Below, piece by piece: positions 46,855 through 59,269 of a stretch of 64,000 nucleotides of DNA. The stretch covers positions 8,990,001 through 9,054,000 of the forward strand of contig CM064422.1 of assembly GCA_032690845.1 (NCBI GenBank), read 5' to 3'. How positions within the stretch are numbered: position 1 is the stretch's first letter; each line of letters opens with the position of its first letter. The notes beneath the pieces are model-generated. The model saw only the letters and a program-made list of their open reading frames with translations, had not been told where the DNA came from and made no database searches. This DNA is from Eleusine coracana subsp. coracana (Eukaryota > Streptophyta > Magnoliopsida > Poales > Poaceae). Both the position numbers and the translations under genes were made by a program.

Positions 46855-47324
46855 TTATGGTATAGTTTATACAATTATCTCATATAAAAAAATAGAGAAA
46901 TGTGACCGTCAAAATCAAAGACCTGTTCAATGTGACAGTCAAAGTTGAGGACCGGACTCAGACGCTAACTCAAATGGGACTAGGTATATCGGTAGTTGTG
47001 GACTCCAACTACTTAGTTTCGTACAACATGTTGCATACTAAATCATAAATTCATAATGTGCCTGCTCCTTCGATATTAAACAAGAGAGATATTTTAAAAG
47101 AAAATAAAGAAATGATAACATGATATATCTTGGTCGCTTCTCGCTTGAGGATCATTTTGTGGCAGTGACAAATTCTAGCTAGGATCGTCTTATGTCTCAA
47201 TATTAAAAATAGAAAGAAAAAAAAGTAGAGAAATGCGTGGAGTCACTGTCAAAGTCAAGAACCCGTTTAAAGACATCTCTATATACCCACTCTTTTCTTT
47301 TCCATGTATTCAACGTATGAAATA

Positions 47325-47567
47325 AAGTACTCTCTCTGTTCTTAAATTATTATTGGTGTTGATTTTTTTGTCAACTTTAATTATTTGTCTTATTTATAAT
47401 ATTATTTTAAATATACAAAATTTTAAGTTATGTTTCAATTTTATTAGATAATAAAATAAACTATAACAATATATATGATATTACTTGAATTTTTTGAATA
47501 AAGAGAAGAATCAAAGTTAACTAAAAGTAATAAGAACAACAATTTAAAAACAGAATGAGTATACTTT
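47325..47567. mobile_element. Stowaway-like MITE, about 240 bp
   Basis: The left end TACTCTCTCTGTTCTTAAAT pairs with the inverted right end TACTCATTCTGTTTTTAAAT, and TTGTCAACTTTAATTA on the left pairs with its inverse, AAGTTAACTAAAAGTAA, on the right. It is flanked by TA and has no coding sequence. Confidence 0.7.
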
Positions 47568-47857
47568 TTAAAATTATGAGTAATGGAATTGCAGCCCCTT
47601 GCCGTACCACATGGCTGTACCACAAGAAAAATCCGATACAAAATCGAAGGCAATTTAAAGAAAAAGAATGGGAAAAATGAAGTCCCTATCCAGAAGTCTC
47701 AAGACTAACGAAGCCATTTAAAGGCTACTAGTGTTGTGTTAACATTCCACGTAACACGAAACAGAAGCGAAGGGCACATCCCCAACAGAGTCCACGCGCA
47801 CGGAAAACAGCAGTAGCACACCAGAAAAAAAAAAAATCCCAAACCCCACCAACGGCC

Positions 47858-48370
47858 ATGTCCTCCCGGCGCATCCTCCTCCTCGTCCTCGCCGCCGCCG
47901 CCGTCACCGTGGCGGCGCAGGCAGGCGGTGTGACGCTAAACGGCGCGGCGAACGACATCCTCCCCAAGTACGGCCTCCCGAAGGGCCTCATCCCCGACTC
48001 CGTCGCCTCCTACTCCTTCGATGACACCACGGGCCGCTTCGAGATCCACCTCGCGGGCACCTGCTACGTCCACTTCGGCTCCAACCTCGTCTACTACGAC
48101 AAGACCATCACCGGCACCCTCTCCTACGGCGCCATCTCCGGCCTCTCCGGCGTCCAGGCCAAGAAGCTCTTCCTCTGGGTCTCCGTCACCGGCATGGTCG
48201 CGCACCCGAAACAGGGCACCATCGAGTTCCAGGCCGGATTCGTCTCCGAATCGCTCTCGGCCTCGATGTTTGACAAGGTGCCCGCCTGCGGCTCGGGCGT
48301 CGGAGCGCAGCTGCGCGGCGCGGCTGGGGTGATCGGGGAGCTTGGTCTGCTCCCTGTTGAGGAGGTATAG
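47858..48370 (+). CDS. Secreted DUF538 protein, second copy
   Basis: This frame of 170 aa has a signal peptide (SRRILLLVLAAAAVTVAAQA) and a full DUF538 core: LPKYGLPKGLIPDSVASY, GTCYVHFGSNLVYYD, ITGTLSYGAISGLSGVQAKK, FLWVSVTGMV, FVSESLSASMFDKVPACGSG. It ends LGLLPVEEV. Unlike the copy at 8469, it is intact. The last codons overlap a donor (GAG|GTATAG) at 48365. Splicing to the acceptor at 50853 (GCCTTGCAG|GCATGA) would end the protein EEA at 50859 rather than EEV at 48370. An intron just before the stop matches the structure of the other DUF538 gene. Both forms are the same length. It is predicted to be secreted; the biochemical role of the family is not settled. Confidence 0.92.
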   Translation: MSSRRILLLVLAAAAVTVAAQAGGVTLNGAANDILPKYGLPKGLIPDSVASYSFDDTTGRFEIHLAGTCYVHFGSNLVYYDKTITGTLSYGAISGLSGVQAKKLFLWVSVTGMVAHPKQGTIEFQAGFVSESLSASMFDKVPACGSGVGAQLRGAAGVIGELGLLPVEEV

Positions 48371-50853
48371 CTTACAAACTTTGCTCCTGATCTTCTCTGT
48401 GTCTAATTGCGTGGGGAATCTCAAAATCTAGCGCCCGTTTCTCTAGCCTATGCGGATTTAACAGCCAATTGGCGAGCCTGTGATGGGGTTACCGTTACCC
48501 AGTGTGACATGTTTAGTAGTTTTACTTAATAATTGGATAGAGATTGTCAGTTTAAGTCAGATTCGTAATCTCTGAGTGCTTGGTGTGGTTCTGTGACTTG
48601 TAGAGACAATCTGACATTTGGATTGCATGACCATTAGAATTTAGAGTTGTTTAATTGTAAATCCTTCAGGGGGAATTCTGCTTCGAGGTTATTATGCTAC
48701 CAAGTTCCGAACAGGTCAATGAATGCGTTCTGGTACTTGACTGGGAGTGAAGCTTATAGACTGAAGTTAATCATCAAGTTAAATTCCAAAGACGCTGTCA
48801 ATAAATGAACAAAATTAGAGAATTTTTAGGATGTATAAGTGTTAATTCTCTGTTCACCTTAGGCATCCGATGCTCATATTGTGCATCCAACAAGTAAAAG
48901 AGCTTACTAACTTTGTTCACCTGAATAAAAAAAATTGTCTGGACTAAATGATGTGGTCTGATCGAGCCATTTTGTATCCAAGCAACCAAATCAATGCTCT
49001 CTAGGCAACTGCAACAGAGCTGTGAAGCTTTGGTTCTTTGTTTCATGTTTTAAATGAATAACTACTGGGATGGTGTTTAGGGTAGTTCCATACTTAGAAT
49101 AAGCTACTGGGGTCTGCAATTAATAATTGTTGTTCAGCTTGTCTTTACTAATAGTACCACTACTACCACCTTCAGTTCAATGTAGAAAAAGTGTGAACTT
49201 CTGATGTAATCAGTTGAAGGGTTCCATATGTTAATCCAGTTTCAAGTTGTTGAAGAGCTATGCTTGTGGGTGAGTTCTATATAAACATTAGGTGAACTAT
49301 AATCTTTCAAGAACACAAAACTATGGTTGACCTTTTTTGATCTCTTCAGAGGTTGGGGTAATAAAATTCCCTTTTATCCCAATAAAAACAACAACTATGG
49401 TTGACCTTAATTTGTGATGATAGAACTACCAATTAAAATTGCACAATTGCACTCTTCTGACCAGAAATTAGAAAAAGCTGAATCTAGGAGTCAAAATGAC
49501 CAAAGTACTATTAGCTACTGGGTCACTTAGCATTGGCTAGTTAGTCCTATAAGGTTTATTAGAGTACATGTCCAGCATCTGGGACAATGCGTCCTGTTAA
49601 TTTTTAGTGGAATTGGTGAAGATACCTTTTGGTGGAGCCAAACGTTAGGGTTGCCCTTTGGATAGTTTTGATATGACTTTTTAGGAACTAGTGGAAAGGG
49701 ATAGTGTTCTTCACTGACCTGTCACATGTCATCAGTTCTTAACTTCGCTTCTGCACATATGGACAATGATGATTCCTTTTTAACGGTTTGCTTTTTTGCT
49801 GCAATAAGCAAACTGAAGTTTCCCCATTGTTTTGTGAACGGTGGAAGTTTTTTTAATATAACTATGGTGGAAGGTTTGGTACAAGAACAAATGCTAGCTT
49901 AACTTCCACACCTCACAATTGTCATTGCAGAAATACACTTTCTGCTTACTTGTCTCATTCCATTGGTTTGCCAAACTTCTTGAATCATGTTACTGCCATC
50001 TCGAGTCTGAATGTTTGAAAAGTGTAACAGTTCCGTACCATCTTAGCAAACTGAGCTAATTGCATTGTTTCCTGCCATCTCCAACAGTGCATTAGGGGCT
50101 GAAGTCTGGACCTAAGCAATTGTGCAATGTTAATGGCCTCTTTATTTGGATAAAAGTGAAAAGTCTGGTGCTGTGAATGTGCCCTTGGTAGTTTAATGTC
50201 GTCTTTTGATTGTTGAGTTTGTGATGCTTATCCTGTTGAAATGCAGGTAGTTCTGTTGGCATGAATTTTTGGTCTTCACACACTCCGACCTAATCAACAA
50301 ACTATTGGTCATAGTTTAATAGTATGCTATTCTTGGTTTAGCCCTTATTATTGATAAAATATTGGGCATAGTTGACTGTGTCCCGTCTAAATGTTAATCT
50401 TACTATTTGAGTGGGCATGTATTACTTTGTTTAGTAATATGAAGCATTAATAATTGTTTTATGGCTTTTAAATATTCTGACAATAGATCTTGGATGACAA
50501 GTGGATTGACCTTGTAGAGTTAGGTTTCCTTGGTCATAACTTTTGACACCTTTTTGTTTCATTTTTTGGTTATTTCATTCCCTTTCATGCATTTGTGTCG
50601 GACTGTTGTCTCCTCCTTTTCGCGGCTGTTTTTTACTGAATGTTTGTCTTGTTGTGTCAATCTGCTCGGCGTTGTCAATTTGTCATGGAACTCAAGTCAG
50701 ATGCAGTTTTTGCCTCATATTTATTGAATCTTATATGCTTATTAATAGAGCTTAAGAACATAAGAATTTGAAAATCTTTATGTCGCTCATTTAATGTGTC
50801 ATGAGTATGTTATTTCTCAAAGCTTAACAATGCTTGCTTTTGGTGCCTTGCAG
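48371..50853 (+). other. Possible 2.5-kb terminal intron or 3' flank of the second DUF538 gene
   Basis: No coding region. If the 48365 donor is used, this is intron, and the mature 3' untranslated region starts at 50860. Otherwise it is 3' flank. It contains the micro-insertion at 49317-49407. Confidence 0.45.
49317..49407 (+). mobile_element. Micro retro-insertion, about 55 bp with a 15-bp TSD
   Basis: ACTATGGTTGACCTT occurs at 49320-49334 and again at 49393-49407. Between them is a short segment with GGGGTAATAAAATTCCC and a CCCAATAAAAACAAC end, resembling the extreme 3' end of a grass LINE. The architecture matches the insertion at 6136-6250. Confidence 0.7.
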
Positions 50854-50859
50854 GCATGA

Positions 50860-52667
50860 ACATGGGGTTGGGAATCCACTTGCAGCAAACTTGAGTAGCC
50901 AACTTCTCTGCTGTGAAGATGATAAGAGTGCCTGGAGCGGCCGTGCTGTGCGGTTCAGCTCGTATGTGTATGTGGTTGCTCTTTAAATGAACGTAGATTC
51001 TCTGTAGAAAACCTGTGTAGATTTTAGTTACGTCTCAATCGCTGTTGCATTGCACACGATTATTGTGTTTGAAGGGTTGAAATATGTGCATATCGGGCTC
51101 CCAAAGGTGTAGTGGGATGTATGTGTGGTTTGAAAAGCTTTCAACTTTGCCTAAGTTATTGTTGGGACCATTTTTACCCGTTGTGATGTAAAACGTCCTG
51201 AGAAACTCGTTCCGGACTTCTGGTGGTGGTTTAGCTACGTGCTGATCTATGCGTTGTGGCACAGGCAGCTCTGGCGATTTAGCCGACGTTTAGTGGATGT
51301 GTATAACATTCCTTATACATCTGCGGAAAAAACCAGGGGTAAATTTTTTATATATAATTTTCGCAAAAGGCAAGAATTTTTAGTTTCTTTTTTTGAGGGA
51401 TGCCGTACACCTAATAATGTTTACAACAGAAAATGTGCGGACCATCAAAAAGAAAAAAGGTTAAAGATCTGTTAGCGATGAAGCCCAGTTATACATCATG
51501 GCCTTTCCACGAGGCCAGGAGTCCACACAGTTGGCCACCGGGGGTTTACACGCCGGCCTTTTCGAAGCCCAAAGGCCGTCGTTCCTCCGTTTGGTCGGCC
51601 CAACCTCAGCTCGATGTGTATCGTACAAGTACTGTACAACGGAAAAGATTTGCATCCGCAGGAGTTCACGGCAAGCCGGACGAGCGGTCAACGACGTCGC
51701 CGCAAACCTTTCACCGATAGAGAGGCACTCTAGCTGATTGCTATACATATCCTTAAATTCTGGAACGATGATATGACAAAGCGGTGGGCCGTGTCCACGA
51801 CGAGGAACATCGTGGCAAATCGACGGCGGTGTTTGTCGCGGCCCCCGTCTCCTTCCACGAGTTCAACGCCGCCAGCAGCAGCCACGCGTCCGCCCGCGCC
51901 GTCGCCGTCTTCGGGATGCGCCCGCATGGGCGCGCGCGTGGATCATCTCCGACTTCCCGGTGGCACACAAATTCACGAAGACTTCCTCAAAGGTCCGAAA
52001 AGTATGCACGTGTGCGCGTGACTCAGCAAAATCTTACAAATAGGCCCTTACCTTAAGAATTCTATCTGATGAAGTTTTTTACTACTATGTTTTTCAGGGA
52101 AAAAAAAACACCTCAATGTCTGTCTGTCAAGAGGAACAGTATGCCAATGATATGTCTGTCTGTCATAGACTCATAGGACCTGTCTCAAAGCAGGAATTGT
52201 TTTTTCGTGAACCCAACTTTACAGTACCGTACATAGAAAAATTCCACAATCTTGGACACATCCTAACCTTTGGGTTATGTAGGATTGTTACGGAAAATTA
52301 GACGTATGGAATAGAATTTTAGTTCTAGCTACAATGACTGGTAACATCATAAGCATGTGGTGTTACGAATACGATGTTACTTTAAGATTCTTCCAACAAT
52401 CATCATAATCGTACAATTTTGGATTTTTGGTACTGGCATTCCGTCATCCCAAGAAAAAACCAACGTTTTGGGGTGCACACAACTTCCCCAAAATTACGTA
52501 AACTCTGAAAGGACGCACGCGCAAAACACCCAGCAGTTTCTTTCCATAGTTCCTTGCGATCCAGTTCTTAAACCTCCCGAAGTTTTGCCAAATTCGGAGC
52601 CGACGCGCACAAAGTTTCCCTCGACCGCCTTCGCCACCGCCTCCCGCGAACCAAAGCGCGCGCGACC
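50860..52667. other. Intergenic before the galactosyltransferase; possible GC-rich gene relic at 51490-51970
   Basis: Most of this is AT-rich. 51490-51970 is GC-rich with overlapping short open frames on both strands, none with a family I recognise. It could be a decayed gene fragment or promoter debris. No gene is called. Confidence 0.35.
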
Positions 52668-55600
52668 ATGCGGCGGCCGCGCCGCGACGGCGGCGGCCTC
52701 CGCCCGCTGCTCCTCCTCCTTCCGTTCGCCGCGCTCCTCTCCGTCGCCACCGTCTCCCTCCGCTCCGCCGACCGCCACTTCGTCTCCGGCACGGCGCGGC
52801 GGCGGGCCTCCTCCTCGTCCCGGCCGGCCATAATCTCCGGCCTCGACGAGCGCTCGCTCGACGCCACTTCCTCGCCGCTCCACGCCGTCGCCGCGCGCGC
52901 GTTCCGGTCCGGCGGGCGCCTCCTCCGCGACGTCGTCCTCTCCTCCGCGCCCGCGCCGCCGCCCGGCGCGACGACGCGGTGCCCGGCCTCCGTCGCGGCG
53001 TCGGGCAGCGTGTCCCTGCCCCTGCCCTGCGGGCTGACGCTGGGGTCCCACGTGACGGTGGTGGGCGTGCCGCGGCGCGTGCCCGGCGCCGCCGCCTTGG
53101 TGCAGTTCGTGGTGGAGCTGCGCGGGGAAGGGGACGGGGACGCCGCGCCGAGGATCCTCCACTTCAACCCGCGGCTCCGCGGGGACTGGAGCGGCCGGCC
53201 CGTGATCGAGCAGAACACCCGGTTCCGCGGCAACTGGGGACCCGCGCTCCGGTGCGAGGGCCGCCGGTCGCGCCCCGACGAGGAGACCGGTGCGTCCGTG
53301 CCTCCACTCTCCACCTCTTCTTTCCTTGCTGTGCCAGTAGCCCTCACCTTTGCTTTTTTACCGTCGACGTTTGCTGCGTGATTGCACGGTGATATTGTAG
53401 AATGAACACAAGATTTTAGCGGTGGGTGGGTAATCAGTAGGGGGACCAACCAATTCCATGAGAGGCTATTAGCTCCTAGTCTACACATTTCTCTGTCGGT
53501 AAGTAGCGAGTAGATCCGCATTCTGATTTTGCATTAAGAGTCATAGTTCGCGCCCTCACGTTTGGTGTTCAGATAATTGGGCTTGGATCGTACAGTTGGT
53601 GCGCAAAAGCTAGTATCCTCCTTTGGGCTTTTTGACAAGTTTCAGTGAGTACTGCTACTTTTTGTCCTCATGTCCTATGAGTTTATTTGTTCATACTACT
53701 AATTTGACTGTTTAGACACAAACTATTAGAGAAAAAAATTACCACCATTGGCCATGATTCCCAATTACTCCCTCCAGTATCAAAATTAAGGATATTTAGG
53801 ACATCATTTAGTATAGCAAGGAGTAATTAAATTAGGTATAGTTTTCCATGTCTGCCCTTATTAAATATAGTGCAGCCTCACACCATTACAACGTTTCCTC
53901 TGTATCTGGTTGGCTAGTGCCATTTGCTTTAATTACTAAGCACACAGGTTTGATTCCTAGCGCTCGCATTTTATGCGCTTTTTGCATTGCGTGGTTTAAA
54001 GAGTCGCCTCGGGAACTCACGTCGGCTTCGGGAGCCAGCGACGCATGCAGGGGCAAATTAGTCCAAAACTAATAAAAATCACCAGGACGTCTTCATTTGT
54101 GAAATCTGGAAATTCTCCAAAACGTCCTAAATTCCAAAACCGGAGGGAGTACTATTTTTTGTAGTGCCGTTGTAGCTTTGCTGCCTTTATTGATGGATGG
54201 AATGAAATATTCAAAATTTGAAAAAAAAAGAGAATCAATGTGACCGTTATTTTGAGAACCACATAGAGAAACCAGAGACACCATACATCAATGAGTGCAC
54301 TTGAAACAAGATTTATCAATCTTTCCTCCACTACTCTTGGAACAGGAATGGCAAACTGAAAGTGCCAGGTACATATGCGTGTTACCGCATATAGACATTC
54401 ATGACCAACGGCAGGTTTTCTTCAGTTAGTTGATGTCATGTCGAGAAGGAGATTTGCCTCCTTGTGAGGAAGAGCCATGCGGACAGCTTATACTTTGCTG
54501 GATCACTCTGTCACTATTTGTCCTAGAGCCATTGGCACATTCAGTGGAGCCGTGGGGGAACTTCATGGATTGTTTCTTTACCCTTCCATGACAGTGATTA
54601 GGTTATCATTTCCTGTGTTGGCATGACCGTTAGTTGCATTGCTCATATTATCCTTTTCTGGTGTCTCATGTCAGTTAGCTGTTGCCCTGTTGCCATTCCT
54701 TGCGACAGTACTTGGCCTGGTATAACAGAATCTTCAATCAAGCACTCTATGTGCAACCAAGACTAACAGCACCGGAAAGATTCAAGTTGATGATATTTCT
54801 TAGGTCCTCTATAGTCTTTATACGATGTACAGAAGTTTGATGCATTGAAATTAGGCATCTGGGGAATTGAAATGAATACAGGAGTAACCCATTCTACTTT
54901 CTGCATTCTGCTGTACTTCTCCATAGAATGAATAAATAGTTTGAAACATGAAACGTCAACATTGTGAAAAAAATACACAGCTGATTTTAGTGTCAGATCT
55001 CTTATATTGTTAACTGTAGTGCAGTTGATGGCTTGGTAAAATGTGAGGAATGGGCTGGAGCTTTCCACACTGATGACGCATCTGAAGGGTTAAATAGATT
55101 GCGTTTGCGTACCCATGGTGCTGGACACGAGAATAGAAATTCAATGGTTTGGCCATATCCTTTCGTGGAGGGTGAATTGTTTGTTCTGACACTAAATGCT
55201 GGTTTAGAAGGCTATCATGTTCATGTTGATGGGAAGCATGCCACATCTTTTCCATATCGTATTGTAAGTTCTAATTCCTTACTAAGCTAGTATCTATTTC
55301 AAATAGTGCAGACTAGTGGTACATTTGCTTTTGGTTTTTGTAGATTATTAACTTACATTCTTATTTGATTTGTTTATGTGCATGCTATTTTTATTTGTGT
55401 GTCACTCCCAGTGTTCTAATGTGTTCAGCGTTACTTCTCTTCTTTCAAGGGATTTGTTCTTGAAGATGCCACTATCTTATCTGTGAATGGTGATATTGAC
55501 GTTGTGTCAGTTGTAGCTGCTTCATTACCGACAGCACATCCTACCATTATACAACGAAATCTGGAGTTACTCATAGAATTTAAAGCCCCTCCTCTTGCTG

Positions 55601-57351
55601 AAGACCATGTAGAGCTGTTCATAGGCATTCTTTCTGCAGGGAACCATTTCACTGAGCGCATGGCTTTGAGAAGATCATGGATGTCCTCAGTACGAAATTC
55701 ATCCAAAACAGTGGCTCGTTTCTTTGTTGCTTTGGTAATTTAATACCTTAACAATGTATTATATTCCCTTTTCCGGCTTGTTTATATGAAAAAAAAAACT
55801 GAAACATGTTTTAGGACAGAATGGCAGAAATGAAGTGAATGAAGATTTGAAGAAAGAGGCAGATTTTTTTGGAGACATCGTCATTGTTCCTTTTGAGGAT
55901 AGCTATGATCTGGTTGTTCTGAAGACTGTTGCCATCTGCGACTATGTGGTATGTAGAACAAGGGTGGCCGAGTATTTGAACTGCATTTACTGACAGTTTT
56001 CATACATTGCATTCTCACAGTCTAATTTTATTTTTGTCACTGGAAGGCTAATGTTGTGCGGGCAAAGTATGTAATGAAGTGTGATGATGATACTTTTGTT
56101 AGACTTGATTCACTGATGGCTGAAGTGAAGAAAATCCCAGAGGGCAAAAGCTTCTATTTGGGAAACATGAACTACTACCACAGGCCCCTCAGAGAAGGGA
56201 AATGGGCGGTATCATATGAGGTGAAGTGTTGAACAGCTGAATTTTGCACCTTCTTATGAAAAACGAGCTATACTTATGATCATTGTCAAAGATTTTATTA
56301 TAAGGTTTATATATTCAAGAAATGCATGTTGATTACACTCACTTATGTTGCTTTAGATATGAATTGCTCCTTCTACAGACATACCAATCTGTCAAAGTTG
56401 AATACAAAATTATGTTTTGTTATGAGTATAGAGACACGCGTGAAACATCACTATAGCAAAGTAATTAAACTGGAGATAACTGTGGGATTTGGGCTTTTCT
56501 TATTCACCTCATCACTACTCTGTTGATGTGTTATTTTTTAGAAGGACTGCATCTCTGAGTTTGACTGAACGAATGTTTTGCAACACATTTGCTCAGCATG
56601 TACATGAATAAACTATTGCCTCGTATAAGCATGTAGCCTAATCACCCGTCTCTAGAGAAACGTTTGGATTAAGTTAGCCCTGTATCAAGTGAACTGTTTT
56701 GTAACATTCATCTCTTGAATTCCAGGAGTGGCCCTTTGAAGCGTACCCACCCTATGCTGATGGTGCAGGCTACATTTTTTCTTCTAACACTGCGAACTTC
56801 GTTGTATCTGAAATGGAGAAGGGAAAACTAAATGTAAGTTCCTTCTTCTTACCATTTTCCGTTCATTCCGTTCTGTATAAGGTAGCAGAGGATTCTGTGT
56901 AGTGGTTGCAATCCAAATGGGTCTGCCCAAGCACTCAAGAACCACCTTTCACTTTGACTCCATAACATGATTTTGTTTTTGATGAACGAAAACAGAAAAG
57001 GCATGAACCCAATCATGTCGAACCTGAAAAGATTTACCAAAAGCCAAAAACCCATACCCATGACTTGCAGTTTCAGTGCTGTGCGCTCGGGTGCTTAACA
57101 AATAATGATTGCATTGCCATTACAATTTTTTTCTCCAGCTGTTCAAGATGGAGGATGTGAGCATGGGGATGTGGGTGGGGAAGTTCAACAGCTCCTCTAG
57201 GAACGCCATGGAGTACGTCCACAACGACAAGTTCTGCCAGTCGGGTTGCGAAGATGGTTACCTCACCGCACACTACCAGTCGCCAGTGCAGATGGTGTGC
57301 CTTTGGGAAAAGCTGGGGCAAGGCAGTCCCCATTGCTGCAATGCGAGGTGA
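52668..57351 (+). CDS. Galectin-domain beta-1,3-galactosyltransferase (GT31; Hyp-O-galactosyltransferase-like)
   Basis: There are seven exons: 52668-53289, 55025-55263, 55450-55734, 55820-55948, 56047-56220, 56726-56833, 57139-57351. They total 1770 bases, 589 aa. It is a type II Golgi membrane protein: a short basic N-terminus (MRRPRRDGG), one signal anchor (LRPLLLLLPFAALLSVATVSL), a stem, a galectin-like lectin domain at about 110-287 (ILHFNPRLRGDWS, VIEQNTRFRGNWG, HVHVDGKHATSFPYR), and a GT31 domain from about 335 to 575. The metal-binding DDD motif is CDDDTFV at 438-440; also seen are RSWM, ADFFGDIVIVPFEDSYDL and CEDGYLTAHYQSP. Plant members with a galectin domain (the GALT2-6 group) add the first galactose to hydroxyproline of arabinogalactan proteins. 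At 589 aa it is somewhat shorter than typical, mainly in the stem. Intron 1 (1.7 kb) carries a MITE. Confidence 0.93.
53768..54149. mobile_element. Stowaway-like MITE in intron 1 of the galactosyltransferase, about 382 bp
   Basis: TACTCCCTCCAGTATCAAAA at the left is matched by the inverted right end TACTCCCTCCGGTTTTGGAA. AGGACATC on the left pairs with its inverse GACGTCCT/AGGACGTT region on the right, and TA flanks both ends. It is longer than a typical Stowaway, so the middle (about 53850-54070) may be a later insertion or captured sequence. Confidence 0.65.
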
Positions 57352-57974
57352 TACTGACTAAGCTCGGCCTCTGAAAGGCCAAAGTGAAACCTCACTTCCC
57401 TGGGGGTAGTCAGCTAAGTACAGTTTCAGGAACAACTTGGTAAGTTTTAGGAGAAAATATGATGTACAGACCACACATCTACAACATGTGCACACTCACT
57501 AGTTAGTACAGAAGATTTTTCACCGACAGGAAGCATAGACAATACGCTGGATCAAAGGATAGTTTACACATCGTATCTGTAACAATCTTACATATCATGG
57601 TTGAAACTATACGTATCATAGCTTAGTGCCTTAGGTGTAGTCTACAGAAAAAAGAAAAGCGTGCCATTATTACTGAATCTTTTCATCATCAGGCTTGTAC
57701 CAAGCAGAGATTGTAAGGCCTACAAAAATTGGATATTGCTGTTAGAGTTTAGACTTACAGAATGCAAATGTGCAATCAGTTTTATTGTCAGCAACATGCT
57801 ATGACAAAGGGAGAGCACGACAACTGTTGGCCTGCCCGGCCATGTTGACCCTACTAACATGCGTTCCAGTCTGGTTTGCTCGACGTCTAGTCTGTGTCTG
57901 TGTTCCTGGCTATGATAAACCTTGTGTGCACATACATATACATGTGGAGTTGCTTTTCCGCTGCAACTGTCTAA

Positions 57975-58054
57975 TGCTTCTACTATTAGTGTTTCAGTTA
58001 ATCCATTGTTGACTTGCTTCTACTATTAGTGTTTCAGTTAATCCATTGTTGACT
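57975..58054 (+). repeat. 40-bp perfect tandem duplication
   Basis: The units 57975-58014 and 58015-58054 each contain CTACTATTAGTGTTTCAG and ATCCATTGTTGACTTG. It lies downstream of the galactosyltransferase and is non-coding. Confidence 0.9.
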
Positions 58055-58585
58055 TGGTTTGGACGCGTGGTTAATCTTCCTTCTCATTCACAAGTAAATG
58101 GGCACTTTGCTGAGACTAGTTTCTGCCTCTCGAGTGCTTTATTGAGATGCGTGCACCTAAGAACCATATTGGTTGTGTTTAGTTAGGTGCATGAGGCCCA
58201 ACCTGGCTCCTTGGGTTCAGCCTTCTCTAGTTTGGTAGCCTGTGCAGCTCGTTGAGCCAGGCCCAGTTGATGCAAAAGACCCTCTCGGGCCAGGCTAAAG
58301 AGGCACATGGGAGTCGGGCGTATGAGCGCATCCAGACCCTACTCGTGCTTGCTTGCACCCACCACTAGCCCAACTGATGCACCCGCCGCACCCGCGTCTG
58401 CATAAAACCAGCACCGACCAGCGTTAGGGTTACCGGTCGCCACTCTCGCGCCGCACTCGTTGCTGATGCCTTGGAAAGGCATGATGGGTTAAGGGTTCCT
58501 CCACGTAACATAAGTTAGCCAACATACCTACCTAATTCATATGATAATTGCCATAGTCTAATAGTTGAAATGTACATTGATAGGA
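58055..58585. other. Intergenic between galactosyltransferase and Harbinger relic
   Basis: No gene. 58150-58330 is rich in GGCCCA/GAGGC words and may be the 5' remnant of the Harbinger element or an independent repeat. Confidence 0.35.
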
Positions 58586-59045
58586 AAATTCTACCTGGCT
58601 GATACTGGATATACTGTCAGGCCGAGCTTTCTTCTACCATACCGTGCTACCAGGTATCATTTGAGTGTCTCAAAAAAGGGCATCATCTGAGTGAATATGG
58701 TGGAAGGAGTCCACAAAATCCTAGGGAGCTATTCAACCTAAGACACTCTTCCCTTAGGGTCACAGTAGAGAGGACATTTGCTACACTTAAAAATAGGTTT
58801 AAAATTCTATACAATAAGCCCTTCCACCCTTACAAGACTCAAGTCAAGCTTGTGTAGGCCTGTTGTATCCTTCATAACTGGATACTTAGGCATGGTCACA
58901 ATGCTCATATACCAGCCGAAGATACATGGAATGCTAACAATGTTAACGAGGCAACCCCAAATGATGTCCAGATGGACAATGCGATATGGGCAACAAAGAG
59001 GGACACATGGGCACAACAGATGTGGGACAATAGGGGAAACCATTG
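58586..59045 (+). pseudogene. PIF/Harbinger transposase relic (DDE_Tnp_4)
   Basis: The translated fragments KFYLADTGYTVRP (second catalytic Asp), FLLPYRATRYH, GGRSPQNPRELFNLRHSSL, RVTVERTFATLKNRFKIL (third catalytic Glu) and ACCILHNWILRHG are the C-terminal half of a PIF/Harbinger transposase. The first Asp region is missing. The frame is broken by an insertion near 58655-58690 that duplicates ATCATxTGAGTG, and by a TAG near 58856. It cannot make a transposase. Its partner ORF lies directly downstream. Confidence 0.88.
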
Positions 59046-59269
59046 AACTGGGTGATTGTTCTATGTCTGCACTTTCCTTGCACTATGTATGATTGTGATG
59101 GTTTGTACTGTGGGTAGCTGTTGTATGATTTATGTGAACCCAAACTGAGACCATGGATCTATTGCAATGATGTCCTTTTATTTGCTTCTGATTATTTGGT
59201 GCTTCATCTTTCCATTGCTTTTATTTTATATGGTGGTATGCATATCTAATTATGTCATGACATAGGCAT

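Larger units (their letters stand above)
45941..47280. repeat. Direct repeat, first copy split by two transposons
   Basis: 45944-46040 (GTGGTTGTGGACTxCAACxAC, then TGCCTGCTCC) is repeated at 46978-47092. The GGATCGTCT word (46099 and 47183) and the AATAGAGAAATGTGACxGTCAAA block (46888 and 47229) extend the match. Copy 1 appears to be 45941-46225 plus 46860-46975, with the two elements at 46250-46727 and 46728-46854 inserted into it. Copy 2 is 46976-47280. Confidence 0.5.

Noticed and set aside
52494..53521. Long minus-strand frames opposite galactosyltransferase exon 1
   Set aside because: Shadows of a GC-rich exon whose plus-strand product has clear signal anchor and lectin features.
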